In this document: positions 36,337 to 48,804 of the stretch, piece by piece | Layout of the letters: each line of letters starts with the position of its first letter | How positions within the stretch are numbered: the first letter of the stretch is position 1 | Source of the DNA: Dysidea avara | Lineage: Eukaryota > Porifera > Demospongiae > Dictyoceratida > Dysideidae | DNA: 64,000 nucleotides | NCBI RefSeq assembly: GCF_963678975.1 | Contig: NC_089273.1 | Coordinates: 25,252,356 to 25,316,355, forward strand | Reading direction: 5' to 3' | The notes under the pieces: generated by a model | Seen by the model: only the letters and a program-made list of their open reading frames with translations | What the model was told of the DNA's origin: nothing | Database searches by the model: none | Position numbers and translations under genes: made by a program

Positions 36337-37371
36337 AAATATCCATATACATACATTGTACAACAGTATGTAGGAATCATTTTGATAAAACTCTTATAAC
36401 ACATGAAAAAGGAATTCACACTGCAGCAAAAACATGAATGTTCATGAGCTTCATAAAGTTTGTTATGCTCACGTCACTCTGTGCAATCCAGTGTGAAGCA
36501 CTGGTATTGAATTACATGTGTTACTGGCAATTTTACTATCTATGTGTATAGCTACTGTACAGTACATGGCTGCAGTGGTCAAATGGCTTCATTATATGCT
36601 TGACATTAACTGAAGATTTTTGGCCACTACGATCAATAACTCAGATCATAAATTATAACAGTCAGGTATGGGTGCTGAAATATTATCAGCTAAAACAGAC
36701 CAGTTACATGTTATTCAAAGTACATGTATATACACCTCGGATACTGTATATGCCAGTGTGCATTATTCAAAGATGCATATGACTGACTCTACATAAATAC
36801 CAGTCTTATAATAACCTTTTCAATGGTGTTAAAACTTGAAAACCCATTTCTGGACTTGTGGACCTAGCTAATTGCTTTCAGAAACTGACCAACTTTAGTA
36901 AGGGTGGGATATTACTTTGAGAAGAATGCTGGGTTATCTTGTGGGCAATGAAAAATTCAATGAACTTTAAAATTAAAGAGTCATTCTCTCGATATACCAG
37001 TAATTGACATCAATATACCAGTGTACTCATAGTCAGTTTTAAAGACATCCTATACGTATGTTATAACCAAAACATTGCTATAGTGGCATCTCAGGATACA
37101 TTGTTTTCTAATTTTGGTAAATTGTGTTATGGCATTTATGTAACAATGCCCACTCAAATGGCAATTGCATGTAGTCACGTAAAGAGAAACATATTTCCAT
37201 ACATGATACATACTGAGTGTCTACATGTTAATACACACTGCTATATGCTCTTTAGAATTTTATCACTACAGTGTTACAATGGCAGGTGATTAGAGTCACG
37301 GTTATAAAATTGTCAAAATTATAGCAGGGGTGAATGTATAAAATCATACATGTGGCTGCTTATGTTTTGTG

Positions 37372-37780
37372 TGCTAAATTTCCAAGATCATACTTACCCA
37401 ACCATCCCATGGTGGAAACAAGATGATAAAATTTGGTGTCCCAGTAACTTCATCTGAGAAAGTGGACAAAGGTCATCACTACCACAATAACTTTAACTTA
37501 ATCCATGCCTTATCCAGGTTGTGAATTTTTCAAAGAATACCGAGAGAACAAGCATCTAGTACAAGGCCTTTGATACAATTGGTCACGGCTGATGGTTGAT
37601 GTAGATTTTAACATACCCCTTGTTCTGTGCTACTGTGATCTCAACATCACATGGGAGAACTACCAGAGTTGGGATTTGGTAAAGCTAACACAGAACTACA
37701 TGAAATTTCTAGTACAAAGTGTTGCATTAGGAGAGGGTGGTATGTTGATTCACTGTGCGTCTGGCTGGGATCATACATAA
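37372..37780 (+). pseudogene. MTMR14-like phosphatase relic, copy 2
   Basis: Same fragment as 5595-6003. It has an extra 1-base loss in the MVENK block (GTGGAAACAAG against GTGGAAAACAAG in copy 1). The active-site loop reads HCASGWDHT, so the phosphate-binding arginine of the Cx5R motif is changed to histidine by a CGT to CAT transition. The in-frame TGA and the stop right after the loop are retained. It is non-functional and decays independently of copy 1. Confidence 0.8.
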
Positions 37781-38473
37781 TGTATTATGTACTTTAAAAC
37801 TTAAGTCTGAAAATTTATTGAAATTTAGGCACCTATAAGATGATGATGATTACTTCAAATAAAGTGCTAACATTAGAGTATATACGGAGCTAATATTACA
37901 GTTATTTTAATGCCAGGTGCTCTGAGCTGCTCTCCTGTTTTATATTCTGCTGTACCTGAAGTAAAAAAGAATGGCACAGGGACCAATATCCTGATAAAGC
38001 AAGCGTGCTACCAATTCCTATGGCTTCACGTGCAATATGCTATTGCTAGTTTTTTTTAAATTTAGATGTGTTTGTGGTACTTGAAAAATCACCACGCTCT
38101 AGTAGAGTGTAGCATAACATTCTGCTTAGTGTTTTAACTAAAAGTACAGTATAGAACTAATCTATATACACAATTATACAAATTTTGGATCTGGTCTCTT
38201 ATTTTCCATCTGTGGCTTTTAACTTTGCAAATTTTACCTAGCTGAATTTTCTAGGTATATACTTGTTGAAATGAGCTTTATGGTTCACTAAATCACCTAC
38301 ACGTACATGTAAGAAAATTACTATTTGATTTTGGTTCAGATTTCTGAAGCTGTAACAGAAAGACAATGAACTTTTATAGTGTAAAAAATTTGCTCCCATA
38401 CAATGCTTTTTAACGATAGCAATATCACAAGCCACTGCAGTAATTTTTAGTGAGCCATAAGTGGTACCATAGA

Positions 38474-38823
38474 CAGGGCCGCCCAGAGAAATTAAGGGGC
38501 CCAGGGCAAAGAGTTAAAGTGGGGCCCTTCACCCAAGTTGTAAGGTGAAGACCAAAAAAAAAAAAAAAAAAAAAAAAAAAGGTCACAACCTGCTGGCAAT
38601 GACAATAACTACCCATCACCAACCATATCTCCTTATCTATAAGCTTGCTACACTGCTCCTCTGAAGAATACTGTGACTACTCTATTAGAGTATTTAGATC
38701 TGACTGCTCTATTAGAGTATATCGATCTTTTAAACAGGTATTCAGGGGGCCCTTCATGGGGCCTCTTTCAGGCTGGGGCCCTGGGCAAAATGCCCCAGTT
38801 TCCCCCCCCTGTGGGCGGCCCTG
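38474..38823. mobile_element. hAT-like MITE, CAGGGCCGCCC family, copy 2 only
   Basis: Same termini as 14530-14867 and flanked by an exact 8-base duplication ACCATAGA (38466-38473, 38824-38831). Copy 1 has the unoccupied site once, at 6689-6696. The A-tract module is about 30 A long, and the CTCTATTAGAGTAT motif is duplicated. Confidence 0.95.
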
Positions 38824-38831
38824 ACCATAGA

Positions 38832-40250
38832 AGAATTAATTTGAGGGTAAAAATACAGCATGTTTTGTACTGTCATCGCTTACACATGCATTGGAGATTT
38901 TCGCTGAAATTTGCACCAAACAGAAGTTCAGTCTCTTAACTACATTGACCAGTTTAAGAGTAGTGTCCTTGTAAGCTTTACAGCTTGGTTAAAAAGCGTA
39001 TAATATTTAGTACTACTCAAACAAATGCTGAAAAGAAACCACTCTCTGGTTCATGTGGTTTTAATGATTAAGTACCAAATCTAATCTTACTTGTAACACA
39101 GATTATGCTGCTTATAGGCATTCTATTATTAAATTCATCATCTTGTCTTATTAAAAAGATGTTATCATATTACTTCTTATTTTTAGTGATAAGTATCCCT
39201 ACACATGGTTGTTGGGGATATCATTTGAACTTGTGTACAGCTGTACGTGCTTAAACTGGTCCAAGAGATGCACCATACTTGGTCACTTCCTACAGGTAAA
39301 ACTAGATATTAGATGTCCATGAGCCAACAAAATGCAATCAAATTAGTAGCAATGATCCTGCTGTTGCAGACTATAGCATATCAAAATACAAGTGCACAGT
39401 TCATCCCACACATGCATCCCTGTGATGTAACAAACCCAGTTGATTTTATAGCAAGATAGGTATCAAATAAGCCAATTCAAATTTTTTGATGTACAAGCTA
39501 TGTATATATGTGTTTATTGACTTATTGTTGCATTACATGCATTGATTTAATTTTACTTAGTTCCTCAACATAACCTGTATCCAGTACTCCATTAATTGTG
39601 TCTTGTTTGCAAAACAGTGTTCTTTTGTTTACTCGTCTAGCTACAAACTGTATAAATACTCTTACATAGTATCGTTAATATTAAACCACTATAGCTATTT
39701 TTTTAATACGCATACATAAAATTATTTAGGTCTGAATGTTGTGAGCTGGAGTAACACATGTTCTACAAAATATCCCCAGCTCATGGTCACACCACATACT
39801 GAAAATGTAGGTGCATCACTATCAAAATAAAACTACCTATATTAGATGGTGTAACATTGGAGTATACATGTGCATACTTTCCTGTAACTTCGTGCATTGC
39901 TGACACTTTCAGAGTTACATTCACCAAAGGTAGACTATTTATAATCACACACACAGAGAGCATAATTATACTCTTTATTTTCAGAAATACTCTGCACTCA
40001 CCACTATTATAGTGTGTTTTGAGCTTAACTATAGGTATTCATAATCTAGGTATTTGAAACGTTAATATGTGTTTGAAACAATATTTACCTAACATAGCTA
40101 ATTAAGTTTGTAGTTATGCTGTATAAGTGAGGAACACATTTTCCAAATCTTAAGGCTGCTCTTGCAGATGTGTGGGTGTTCGGTGTTGTAATTGCTCCAA
40201 ATGTTCTCAGATTCATCCTTATATAGTCTTACTACTTCAGGTTCTGTGTG
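38832..40250. other. Intergenic, upstream flank of gene A'
   Basis: Near-identical to 6697-8114. No gene recognised. Confidence 0.5.
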
Positions 40251-40258
40251 TATAAAAG
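40251..40258 (+). promoter_or_regulatory. TATA box of gene A'
   Basis: TATAAAAG, 99 bases before the first codon chosen for A'; identical context to gene A. Confidence 0.7.
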
Positions 40259-40356
40259 CAAATGGTGTAGCAGCTCTTTTACAATACTAGAGTGCTCTGT
40301 GTATGTTGCATAGCTGTGTATAGCATTAGACAGCCAACAATCTACTGAAGATAACC

Positions 40357-41350
40357 ATGTTTAAACTGATAATCATCATTGCAGTTTTGCTCCAGCAAAA
40401 CCTAACTTTTGCTGATGGTAAGCACATTTACATTGTATTGTGAGTGTCATTACTGTTAGTGTAGTATTCATAGTGACTGAAAATATTTAAGTGTGTAATT
40501 GTAAATACAGATCTCATGTTACTGTTACTACTGTACAATGAAGTAAACATCCACTTTTCTTTTGCAGATGCTTGTCATGTGGGATCACCAGCCTGTGAAA
40601 ATGTGGCACCAGATTTCAACAAGACATTTGGAGAATGCTGTAACAATTATGATCCACTGCAGAGACAAGATTCATTTGGTAGTGGCCCAGGAGTTGAAAC
40701 ATGCATCCGTTGTGCCACACTAGGTAAGTCCAAAATCAACAAATCATCACTTGCTACTATGCTTTGTATTAATAGGATGCCATGTTGATAAGAATTGTGC
40801 CAGTGAGACTGGTGACCAAGTATTCACTGTGGAAGAGTGTTGTTCTACAAGGAATAGGCGTTCCTTTAGGGACCCTAGCACTGGAACCTGTCATTTGTGT
40901 GCTTGTAAGGGGTACATACAGCAATATTATTGTGCACATGAATACATATACTACGTACATACACACATACATATGTACATTAGTGCTGAAATGAATAGCA
41001 TTTTTTACTATTCGAATAGTTGCAAACAAAATGACCGAATACTCGATTATTCTTTAAGCTTATACTTCTGTTGACAAGTACTGAAACCTTTTGTTAGGGA
41101 ACAAGGTAGCTAAAGTGTAAGAGCTACTTCTACAGTATCTTTTCTAAAATAGAGTTTTTACAGTATAGATACATCACTTCAATTACAATCTTAAGTTTCA
41201 AGGCTGGTTTTTCCAACTGAATAAAATGTACAAAGTGCTAACGATTATTCAAATAGTGTGTGTTAACAAATCTAATAGTGTCATAACTACCGAATAGTCA
41301 AATAACCGAATAATAGTTTCAGCACTAATGTACATGCATCCACACACACA

Positions 41351-41402
<52 letters not shown>

Positions 41403-43015
41403 CATACACATACATATGTACATATTAGCACACACTAGTTTGTATATTTCATTTATGGCATAAATTTAAATTTATGTGTGTCTACAAGTGAATTGCATAC
41501 ACAACTTTTATTCTTAAGTATTGTCTCCCACTTTTTATAACCATTTGGTTTTTTTGCAGTTTGTTTTGATGGAAATGACTGTGATGGTCCTGGAATATAT
41601 GCTGATGATATCAGAGAGTGCGGAGCAATGCGTGGAAAGTTTTTCAAAGACCCTATGACACATGAATGCAAACCCTGTGATCGTAAGTTTATTGTTAATA
41701 TGTGCAACAGTCACATGGTCATAATTGTACACATTTCTATTGACATAATAGCTACTAAATATGTACAAGTATTCAACATCAATATTTCATGCAGTTTGCT
41801 TCCTTGGGGACACTTGTGATGGTGAAGGCACATTTGCTGCTAATTTCAGTGAATGCTGTTCCCTACCTGGAGCAGGATCCTACAAAGACCCTGATACCAA
41901 AACTTGCAAACGTTGCGAAGGTACTGTTTATTATACATAATGGTGTATGTGAGCATACTTAGTTACTGTATTTGTGTACATTAGGTGTGGTATAATGGTG
42001 TAGCTACTGTACATGTATACATGTGTATAAAATCAGTATTGTAAATACGTATACTGTTTTAAGCTAGCAAAAACTATGATTGCATGCAATTACTGCAAAT
42101 AGTAGATAGCTACTCCATTAGCACACATAACCTCACCTTGTGCTATGTTACTATCACAACTACGTATTTTAGCACAGTATTTTTGAATAGTATTTAACAC
42201 TTCAACAATGAGCATCCATTACATGTTAAAATTTTGTTTTAACAGTTGAAGTGTGGGGAGATCCTCACTTCATTGTTCCACTACTATCAAAGGAATTATT
42301 GTGCTACTCCATCCAAGGATATCCTGGCTTGGCTTTCAACCTGATTTACAATAAGAACTTCATCATTAATGCTCAGTTTGTGGATAGTGTTGGAGATACA
42401 AGTGAAGCTACCTGGATTGGCAAACTGGCTGTAATCCCTCACAACTCCAATGAATCTGAAGCTATCATATTTGATTCTGCTGAACAGACAGTTACTGTGG
42501 TTGGTCGTGGAAGTTTTAAGGCTTCAATAATCAAGAAAATAATCATCAGCGATAATGATAAAGTCAAATTCATTCAGGGAATAGAAAAACAAACAGGAAA
42601 TCCCACTGTACATGTATCATACACTGACCCACGAGCTGACTTTGATGTCAGCTTCCATAGCAACCATCTCAATGTAGACTGGAATCTAGAATATGATGAG
42701 TTTGCTGACTTACATGGACTAATGGGTAAGAGTACTTGGTTTTTATTTACATTAATGATATAATTATATATATACTTCTCCTCTGTAGGTCAATTCATGA
42801 TGAAGGGGGTTAACATTGACATACAGAGAGAGATGTTGATATACTCAGATGGACGAGATCCAGTACCAGTTACCAGAGACTCCACAATGACTGGTGATGC
42901 TGATAGACAATGTTGGAAAGTGATGAATTATGGCCACCAAGGAGAAGGACTGATCAAGGGAAGGATTCTTGATTATGTGGTGCCACATATTCTATCAGCT
43001 GATTTTAACCTGTAA
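40357..43015 (+). CDS. Gene A': secreted cysteine-rich / ITIH C-terminal domain protein
   Basis: Seven exons: 40357-40417, 40568-40723, 40776-40904, 41560-41682, 41795-41920, 42246-42725, 42789-43015; same phase 1 GT-AG structure as gene A, 433 aa. The first ATG of gene A is ATA here, so the start is the next ATG, two codons on, giving MFKLIIIIAVLLQQNLTFA as signal peptide. Four cysteine modules and an intact ITIH_C domain follow. Differences from gene A are few: QN for QK in the signal peptide, FT for FI in module 2, GN for GD in module 3, LEYDEF for LKYDEF in ITIH_C. The open frame is intact, so either both copies are functional or these are two alleles. Confidence 0.9.
40979..41329. mobile_element. 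MITE in intron 3 of gene A'
   Basis: Same element and position as 8843-9193, with ATTAGTGCTGAAA and TTTCAGCACTAAT ends; GTAC borders it on both sides. Confidence 0.75.
41341..41405. repeat. (CGCA)n microsatellite
   Basis: A run of about 13 CGCA units in intron 3 of A'; in gene A the same place is mostly CA with scattered CG (9196-9262). Confidence 0.9.
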
Positions 43016-46000
43016 CTTCAACTCTAAAGTTGGACTTTTTCATGCTTTGCACACCATTATCTAAAAATGTACTAAATCGCAGCACAGATACACTATATAG
43101 CTACATAGATTCTTATAAATTAATTGCATATTAACATATTGATTTATGTTCATAATTAAGATTAACCAGATTTATCAAAATCCACTGAAAACTTTTACAG
43201 AGTACCAGTCTGACAAATTAAAAGCTAGAGGTACAATACAAGCTGTTGATTTAACTATAAGAAGAGATAAAAAAATTAACTCTTGATATAATATCAAGCA
43301 CTGTACCTAAATATTTGCTTTCATTCAGTACTACATTGATATTTTTTGTTTAGCTTGAAACCTCCATCAATGAGACTACCTACTTCTACACTTGATAGTT
43401 ATTTTAGTGATTCAGAAATAGCATTATAGTGAATAAAAATAAAGATTACACAATTGGTTTGGAGCCAATTAGTTGTTTAATTAATGCTGAAAATTGCATG
43501 GCAATACCAAAATGCTTTTGAAAGTTATGAGTCATGTAGGAAAGTTTTGTTTTCCCACATGTTCTTTTTTTTGCAGGCCCCAGTCACATAATAGTTTATA
43601 TATTTACATGACTGGATTTGCAAAATGGGGTCTTCCACGCACAGTCGCACACAAGCATACAATCTTCTGATCACTATAATTCATAACTTCAGAATGGGAA
43701 AAGCTATTGACCTGAAATTTGATCAGTATAGTGAGCACCAATATAACTTAGAAAATCGTATACATAAAACCCTTTGATCTTTGTGTCTTTAAAATCCACG
43801 AGGATCTTCGTGGCTTTAAAAACCCTTGGCTTCACCTTGGGTTTTTAAAATCACGAAGATCCTCGTGGTAGGTCTCTAACTATTACTTAATGGTTGCAGA
43901 AATTTTCAGGCTTTCTGTATGTGTTTTTGAACATTAAGTTAGACTTTTTTCAAGTTCATAGAATCGGGTGTGTATGAAAAGTCCCATTTTCGCAAATCTG
44001 GCCTAATTTTTTTAACTTAATTTTTTATTCTTTTACAGTTGAAGGCTTTTTTACGGTTTGCAAACATCCTTTTGTTTTGTTAAGATTCACAAACTACATC
44101 AACAATGTTAGCCTAACATTCCATGCACAATTGTGGTGCACTGTAGCAAACTTTAAAAATTAATAATGCCAAAATAAGTTCAGTGATGTTGTGAGCTACA
44201 GTATGTTGCTTAAAATTGCTTAAAGGCTACAATATTATTATTCCATGTGTTTTGCATTTAGTTACCATAAGCTAGTTATTCATAAGAAAACATATCGCAA
44301 TCAAATCATAAACTGCACTAAAGTGTTTTGTAGTTGCAATTGTCTAAAGTGTTTTTTTTATGAAAATTCTCTCGACAAAGTAGTCTGGTTATCATTTTGA
44401 ATGTGTGCCAGAAAGAATATGCTTCCTTTTAACTTGAGAGATATATATGTAAGAGTTATACCACAGGCATGGGTGCTTTGCCTGGTATATATTATACACC
44501 ACTTTTATTAGTGTGGGAATTCAAAGGCACTGTTTGGCGTTTAACTAGCATATTTCCTGGCAATATCATAGGAATGCATAGATTCCCATGGCTTTGATGT
44601 CCAACTAGTTCAAAGATACAATACACTTTGAGTCATTATATTGAGCAATATGGAGCATTACATTGTGGGATTCAATATTAGTTTCTTATCCAGGCGCTGA
44701 GTGTACTTGCAAAATAATAACTTATTATCCATGATAAATGATCACTGAATAGAGTAATTGTTAGGGTGATGCTTGAATGCATATCACAGCATAATTCATA
44801 CACAAATTAATACTGACTGTATTTATTCCGTCTATGTTTAGGTATTGGAACTAATAGTTCAAAAATTCTACCTTGGTTCAAATAAAAACAGACCACAGCC
44901 CTCAATAGTGAATAACCTTAGAGTCATTTATAGATTTGAGGTTCATTCTGTCTTATTATAGGGAATCTTTAAAATAGTTGTTCCAATACTGAATAAAGAC
45001 GGGGTTAGAATAGGTAGTATTGGAACACTATTTTTGCTGTGTATATACTTCTATAGTTCTATGCATCACGTATTAGCCATTTGAGCAGACCATGGAACAA
45101 GATCACTTTTAAATAGATTAGTCCTAAGTACAGTGTACTTTACTTATAATAATAGTAACATACTTACTGTCCCAAAAGTGAAGTTACTGCAGTAGTCTTA
45201 ATGCACGTAGTGCAAAGCAGTAAAGATAAAAACTCAAAACTTACAATTGTACGTAATTATAAGTTCTAACATTGCATATTGAAGCATAATAACACATGAG
45301 TAACATTTTGAGGGCTATTAGCCCATGTTTTTAAAACCACATTCAGTCATCAGATAAATGCACTGTATGAAACCAACTGGGTGAGTGTTCTGTAGTTCTT
45401 TCACCAATTACGTAGGTGAGTGCATTATCACTTATACCATTGCTGCTTAGGGTTTGCTGATACACCATCACCCACCACACTTGTGCATGCAGCCCTTGGG
45501 TCTGACTGTATATTTAAATCAGCAAAATCCCTTTCAGCCATGGTATAACTACATACATACATGCATGTATACATATATTATACACACACATATATATATA
45601 TATAAATACACTCGTGAAGCATGCCAGCAGTTTCTTACATGTGTAGGTTATTAACCAATGTGGCACATATTAGTTATACCATGGGCACTTGTGCTTTGCG
45701 TGATATACACACACTCGCACTCGGGCTAATTCCCTTGTGCTCGTGCGTATATATCAGGCAAAACAGTCATGCCCATGGTTTAATAATTACATAATATAAT
45801 ATATATATATTATATGTAAGAGTTAATACACTGTTGTGAGTGTGCTATACATCAAAATAATATAGCATGGAAAAGAGTGAGAGAGAGACAAAATAGCATA
45901 AGGCAAAGCTAGGTGCTATGTATATTTGGTCTCGAGACCATTATTTGAATGCTATATTTGATGTATAACATGACCCGGCCGGGCAGTAATATTAATTGTT

Positions 46001-46699
46001 ACAGAGAACCACCAACTTAAGGTACAAGCAAGAATCATTAAACAATTACTGGAAACTCATGGAGTACTTCTGAAATTGATTATCCTTAGTAGAATAGGTA
46101 TTTTTCCCGTGTTGCACCTTTGGATGAATCTAGCTAAGTCCAGTTTTGTAATGGCTAAAAGTTTTTGATTGTGGTACTTCATAAGCATATTATTGTGATA
46201 TTCCTAGGACTCGTCCATTTATGTCACTCAGCAAAACACGCGCCAATTCAAGTGTTCTATACCTATACAACTGCCTTATATAGAACAGTTGTGCTCTGTA
46301 TGGCTAGTATAGAATCATTATTGGTCCTCCTTTTATATATACTGTAAACCAATAGGTATGAGGTGCATTGCATTTATTATACATCCTGACTCTGAAGTCC
46401 GAGGAAATTTACTGTTGTTCACAGAGGGATTTATCAACAGTAATATGGAAATTGTTTATTCTGTGGACACATTCACTTTGAGGTGGAAATGACTCAAGGG
46501 GGAAATAAGGATTTATGAGGGGGGGAGGGCAATGGTGTGAAGACCCACGTGCTTACAATGTGTGTATATGCACATGACATCTAATAGTATGGAGGTACAC
46601 TCCCCAATATTTATATATTTTTTGTATTTTAGACTCTCTCAGATTGCTTCTGACACATTCTTAGTATTACCAGAAGTAATCTCAGGTTATTACAGTTCC
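43016..46699. other. Intergenic region downstream of gene A'
   Basis: Near-identical to 10856-14529, including the hairpin at 43796-43868 and inverted repeat at 45847-45966. No gene recognised. Confidence 0.5.
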
Positions 46700-47011
46700 C
46701 AGGGCCGCCCAGAGAAATTAAGGGGCCCAGGGCAAAGAGTTAAAGTGGGGCCCTTGACCCAAGAAAAAAAAAAAAAAGGTCACAACCTGCTGACAATGAC
46801 AATAACTACTCATTACCCATCACCAACCATATCTCCTTATCTATAAGCTTGCTACACTGCTCCTTTGAAGAATACTGTGACTGCTCTATTAGAGTATATC
46901 GATCTTTTAAACAGGTATTCAGGGGGCCCTTCATGGGGCCTCCTGGGGCCCCTTTCAGGCTGGGGCCCGGGGCAAAATGCCCCAGTTGCCCCCCCCCTGT
47001 GGGCGGCCCTG
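46700..47011. mobile_element. hAT-like MITE, CAGGGCCGCCC family (shared insertion)
   Basis: Orthologous to 14530-14867: the same ACAGTTCC duplications at 46692-46699 and 47012-47019. The C-run and part of the poly-A foldback are shorter than in copy 1. Confidence 0.9.
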
Positions 47012-47019
47012 ACAGTTCC

Positions 47020-48340
47020 TGATGTATTCTCAGGTATACAATTCTCAGCTACTCTACCTGCCAAAATACACATGTCATGTCAATATTACAGTTGTTCGAG
47101 ATATAGACCATTCATTATTGGAACAATTTACCCCAGCAAATCATTGAATCAGACTCAATTAATATAGTTTGTAACAGATTGCTGTACATCATCTTCTGAA
47201 TCAATTGTCATGGCTGGACCAATAAAAATAATTGAAAATGAATTTATAGTGAGAGATCCAAATCAAGCAGCAACTCTTCCGTTCATAGACTTACTAATGA
47301 TTAATTGCTGTATAGGGTGGTGTTGAGGGTCAGATGGCTACATGTGCCATCTGATTGATTTAGTACTGGCCAGACAGACAGACAGAGATAGACAGCTTTA
47401 GCTGATATTGTCCCAGGAAGAGTTGAAGCATCACAGCTTCAGTATACAATGTATACATACACCAAACTTAATGTAATGTAGACTTGATACATTGTTTGGT
47501 GTTGTATAGTAATAATAAATAAATAAATAAATATAGGTACATGCTGTAGGTAGATTTGTGTGATCGTGGTCATAGTGGTCTGACTAGCTCGATTTTTGCT
47601 GTGAGAGCCCAGCATGTGACATGTGACTTTAGTGATGACTATTAATTTTGATTATTATTAACTTGATCCCAAGACAATATGCTGCATCTAATGATTAAAA
47701 CCATTTGTAGTAATTAGTGTAGCTTTGATGGAAGGTCACTGGTATGCCCTCAGAATTACAACTCCCTAAACCAATTAAATTTAATTGTTAATTTTATACA
47801 TTTCAATTGTAGGTTTTCATCCCTATCCATGTACTTGGTGATCCAAAACTTAGAACCCAGTCTAGGAAAGCTCTAGTATGAAGTTCTAGTATGAAGTATG
47901 CTGTGACTAGTATGAAGCTCTTAGTTACCTGACTATTGACAATAGAGTCTCCTGGATTTCTGAACAATGTCACAGAGTTCCGTCTACCATCTTCTCTCTC
48001 ACCATCTACCATTTAACACAAATCATAATAATTATCACTAGTTACTAACAACACTAATAATAGTATTTAAATTAAACTTTAAATTAAATTTTTCTCCACC
48101 CCATAAGTAGCATTAATGATGATATGGATAGCAGTCTCCTGGATGTTTCTGCTGATATGATCGGTGAGACCCCAAAAAAGAAGCTAACATCTCCACATTC
48201 AGTTTACTAAGGTTGTTGTAAAATGCTTTGCTATTGTAACACCTTCTTCAGGTAGAGTCGATGCCACCGAACCATTAAGTTCTACAGTGGGAGGGATTGG
48301 AGAGGCATCTGGACTGCTAACTAGAACAGAATGTCGTAGC
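47020..48340. other. Intergenic, no gene recognised
   Basis: Matches 14876-16199. No recognisable coding exon. Confidence 0.5.
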
Positions 48341-48796
48341 TAGGCATGAGGCTATTATGCTCCAAAAATTGAGCATTATGCTTTTGAGCAGTGCTCAAAA
48401 AATCACCTATTATGCTTTTGAGAATTGCCCATTATTCCCAAAATTATGCCACCATAATTGGCTAATAATGCCAGTTTATTGCTGTATCAGACCATTTTCA
48501 TTGATGTTTAGGCTTCAAATAGTCTTGAATTCTTTAGCTGGTTACTGTATTAGAGAATTTCATTTCAATATGACTGCTTTATTAGAGTAAATAATATTCA
48601 ATGACTGTCCTATTAGAGTTTCTGACTGCTCTATTAGAGTACAGTATCTCGATCTTTTTTAACGGAATTGTGCAATCTGCAGATTTTCCTACTGTTAAAG
48701 CTTTATAATCACCTCAAAATGCTAGCATAATTCCTGATTTCCACACATACCTATAATTATGCCCGAAATTATGCCAGCATAATTGCCGCATCCCTA
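48341..48796. mobile_element. hAT-like element with TAGG(C/G)ATG ends, copy 2 only
   Basis: Starts TAGGCATGAGGCTATTATGC and ends GCCGCATCCCTA, imperfect inverted repeats, flanked by an exact 8-base duplication GTCGTAGC (48333-48340, 48797-48804). Copy 1 has this once at 16192-16199. The interior repeats ATTATGC(T/C) motifs and holds four variants of CTGCTCTATTAGAGTA. No transposase. Confidence 0.9.
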
Positions 48797-48804
48797 GTCG
48801 TAGC

